64,000 nt of DNA from VFZN01 sp963709325 (GTDB lineage Bacteria > Acidobacteriota > Vicinamibacteria > Vicinamibacterales > UBA2999): NCBI GenBank assembly GCA_963709325.1, contig CAVPVV010000001.1, forward strand, positions 186,001 through 250,000, given 5' to 3'. The position numbers and the translations under genes were made by a program. Of this stretch, positions 63,248 through 64,000 are shown in pieces. Numbering within the stretch: the first letter of the stretch is position 1; each line of letters opens with the position of its first letter. A model generated the notes under the pieces. The model was not told where the DNA came from and did not search any database. It saw nothing but the letters and a program-made list of their open reading frames with translations.

Positions 63248-63397
63248 ATGAGAGACATCGTTCAGTTGGCGTGCACTGAGTGCAAGCGCCGGAACTACAG
63301 CACGACCAAGAACAAGAAGAAGACGACGGGCCGTCTCGAGTTCAGCAAGTACTGCCGCTTCTGCCGCAAGCACACGGGTCACAAAGAGCAGAAGTAA
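63248..63397 (+). CDS. rpmG: 50S ribosomal protein L33
   Basis: A 49-residue L33: MRDIVQLACTECKRRNYSTT, TGRLEFSKYCRFCRKHTGHKEQK. Two CxxC pairs show the zinc-binding form. It lies between tuf and tRNA-Trp as in many bacteria. Confidence 0.95.
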   Translation: MRDIVQLACTECKRRNYSTTKNKKKTTGRLEFSKYCRFCRKHTGHKEQK

Positions 63398-63403
63398 CGC
63401 GTC

Positions 63404-63438
63404 AGGGCAAAAGGGCAGCAGGCCAAGGCAGAAGGGTT
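63404..63438. repeat. Degenerate AGGGCAAA-type octamers between rpmG and tRNA-Trp
   Basis: AGGGCAAA and AGGGCAGC are contiguous, followed by AGGCCA, AGGCAGA and AGGGTTGG. It starts seven bases after the rpmG stop. Confidence 0.5.
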
Positions 63439-63443
63439 GGCGT

Positions 63444-63519
63444 AGGCCAATAGCTCAACTGGTAGAGCACCGGTCTCCAAAACCGGGGGTTGGGGGTTCG
63501 AGTCCCTCTTGGCCTGCCA
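63444..63519 (+). tRNA. tRNA-Trp (anticodon CCA), 3' CCA encoded
   Basis: Acceptor AGGCCAA pairs with TTGGCCT, the loop TCTCCAAAA contains CCA, the T arm is GGGGGTTCGAGTCCC, and the terminal CCA is at 63517-63519. It sits 30 bp before secE. Confidence 0.96.
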
Positions 63520-63549
63520 AACTCGGAACGAGCGGTCGAGGAACGTCCA

Positions 63550-63810
63550 GTGGCGATTGAAACGACAGACCAGACGAGCGACACGACCCGCGGCGCGCTG
63601 GCGTGGTGGGGCCGGGCCGGTGAGTTCTTCACCGAGGTGCGCAACGAGATGAAGCGCGTCACGTGGCCCTCGCAGCGCGAGGTCTACGCGACGACCCTCG
63701 TGGTGATCCTGACGTCGGTCTTCTTTGGCGTGTATCTGTTCGCCGTCGATTTGATGTTCAGCGCGGGCGTGCAGTGGATCCTGAGGCGCTTCGGCGTGAG
63801 TGGCGTATGA
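63550..63810 (+). CDS. secE: Protein translocase subunit SecE
   Basis: An 86-residue single-spanning SecE. EFFTEVRNEMKRVTWPSQREVYATT is the conserved cytoplasmic helix, followed by one membrane segment. It is an essential subunit of the SecYEG channel. GTG 63550 is chosen; the stop overlaps the nusG ATG (ATGA). Confidence 0.93.
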   Translation: MAIETTDQTSDTTRGALAWWGRAGEFFTEVRNEMKRVTWPSQREVYATTLVVILTSVFFGVYLFAVDLMFSAGVQWILRRFGVSGV

Positions 63811-64000
63811 CCGACGACCTCAGCAAGCACTGGTACATCGTCCACACCTACTCCGGGTTCGAGCGCAAGGTGGCCGAGTCGCTGGCCGAGCGCGCCAAGG
63901 CCTACGGACTGTCGGACGAGATCGGCGAGATCCTCATCCCGACCGAGGACGTGGTGGAGATGCGCGGCGGCCGCAAGGTGGTGTCGTCCAAGCGCTTCTT
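63807..64000 (+). CDS. nusG: Transcription antitermination protein NusG, 5' part
   Basis: The first 64 codons: HWYIVHTYSGFERKVAESLAERAKAYG is the NGN-domain start, then IGEILIPTEDVVEMRGGRKVVSSKRFF. It overlaps secE by four bases and runs off the window edge. NusG couples RNA polymerase to ribosomes or Rho. Confidence 0.95.
   Translation, partial: MTDDLSKHWYIVHTYSGFERKVAESLAERAKAYGLSDEIGEILIPTEDVVEMRGGRKVVSSKRF

Overview
The window is GC-rich, tightly packed bacterial DNA with about 55 protein genes, six tRNA genes and little intergenic space. The mix suggests a diderm soil-type bacterium, most likely Acidobacteriota (perhaps Vicinamibacteria). Indicators are an Oar-like TonB-dependent receptor with a carboxypeptidase-regulatory N-terminus, an exported PD40-propeller amidohydrolase, many exported amidohydrolases, LPS heptose and O-antigen ligase genes, and an EF-Tu lacking the usual RGITI motif. 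The phylum call is inference from family recognition, not a computed placement.

Layout. 1-2036 (minus): a cut-off M20 peptidase and a cystathionine beta-synthase-type PLP enzyme whose frame is broken. 2219-8996 (plus): a four-gene surface-glycan cassette of glycosyltransferases and methyltransferases, two of which carry long repeat-built coiled coils. 9073-26583 (plus): a one-direction run of hydrolases (nitrilase, nitronate monooxygenase, deacetylase-type amidohydrolase, asparaginase, amidase, hydantoinase, beta-lactamase-like, three alpha/beta hydrolases) with an MFS carrier and small accessory genes; it looks like periplasmic and cytoplasmic amide/ester salvage. 26590-29636: selA, a striking tandem octamer array, two poorly known genes and a cold-shock gene. 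29819-31435: purH. 31407-34871 (minus): heptose kinase, O-antigen ligase, heptosyltransferase, Trm112-like protein. 34916-41895: TPR protein, lipoprotein, ispE, tRNA-Gln, prs, rplY, pth, rpsF, rpsR. 42025-54043: rplI, dnaB, alr, radA, a dicarboxylate carrier, PIN/TRAM protein, plsC, dedA, a B3/B4 protein, ispDF fusion and gltX. 54169-60133: the PD40-amidohydrolase convergent with the TonB receptor. 60268-64000: rlmB, tRNAs Thr-Tyr-Gly-Thr, tuf, rpmG, tRNA-Trp, secE and the start of nusG.

Three unexplained signals stand out. (1) Short tandem arrays of 7-9 bp units lie in gene boundaries throughout the window; the largest has 17 in-phase octamers of consensus RGGTGCAR. (2) Nine reading-frame breaks are all of the same sign (one extra base). 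Seven fall in 51.7-56.1 kb, including in the normally essential ispDF and gltX, so consensus error is the leading explanation. (3) A -10-like hexamer sits 6-8 nt before the start codon of many genes, pointing to frequent leaderless mRNAs.
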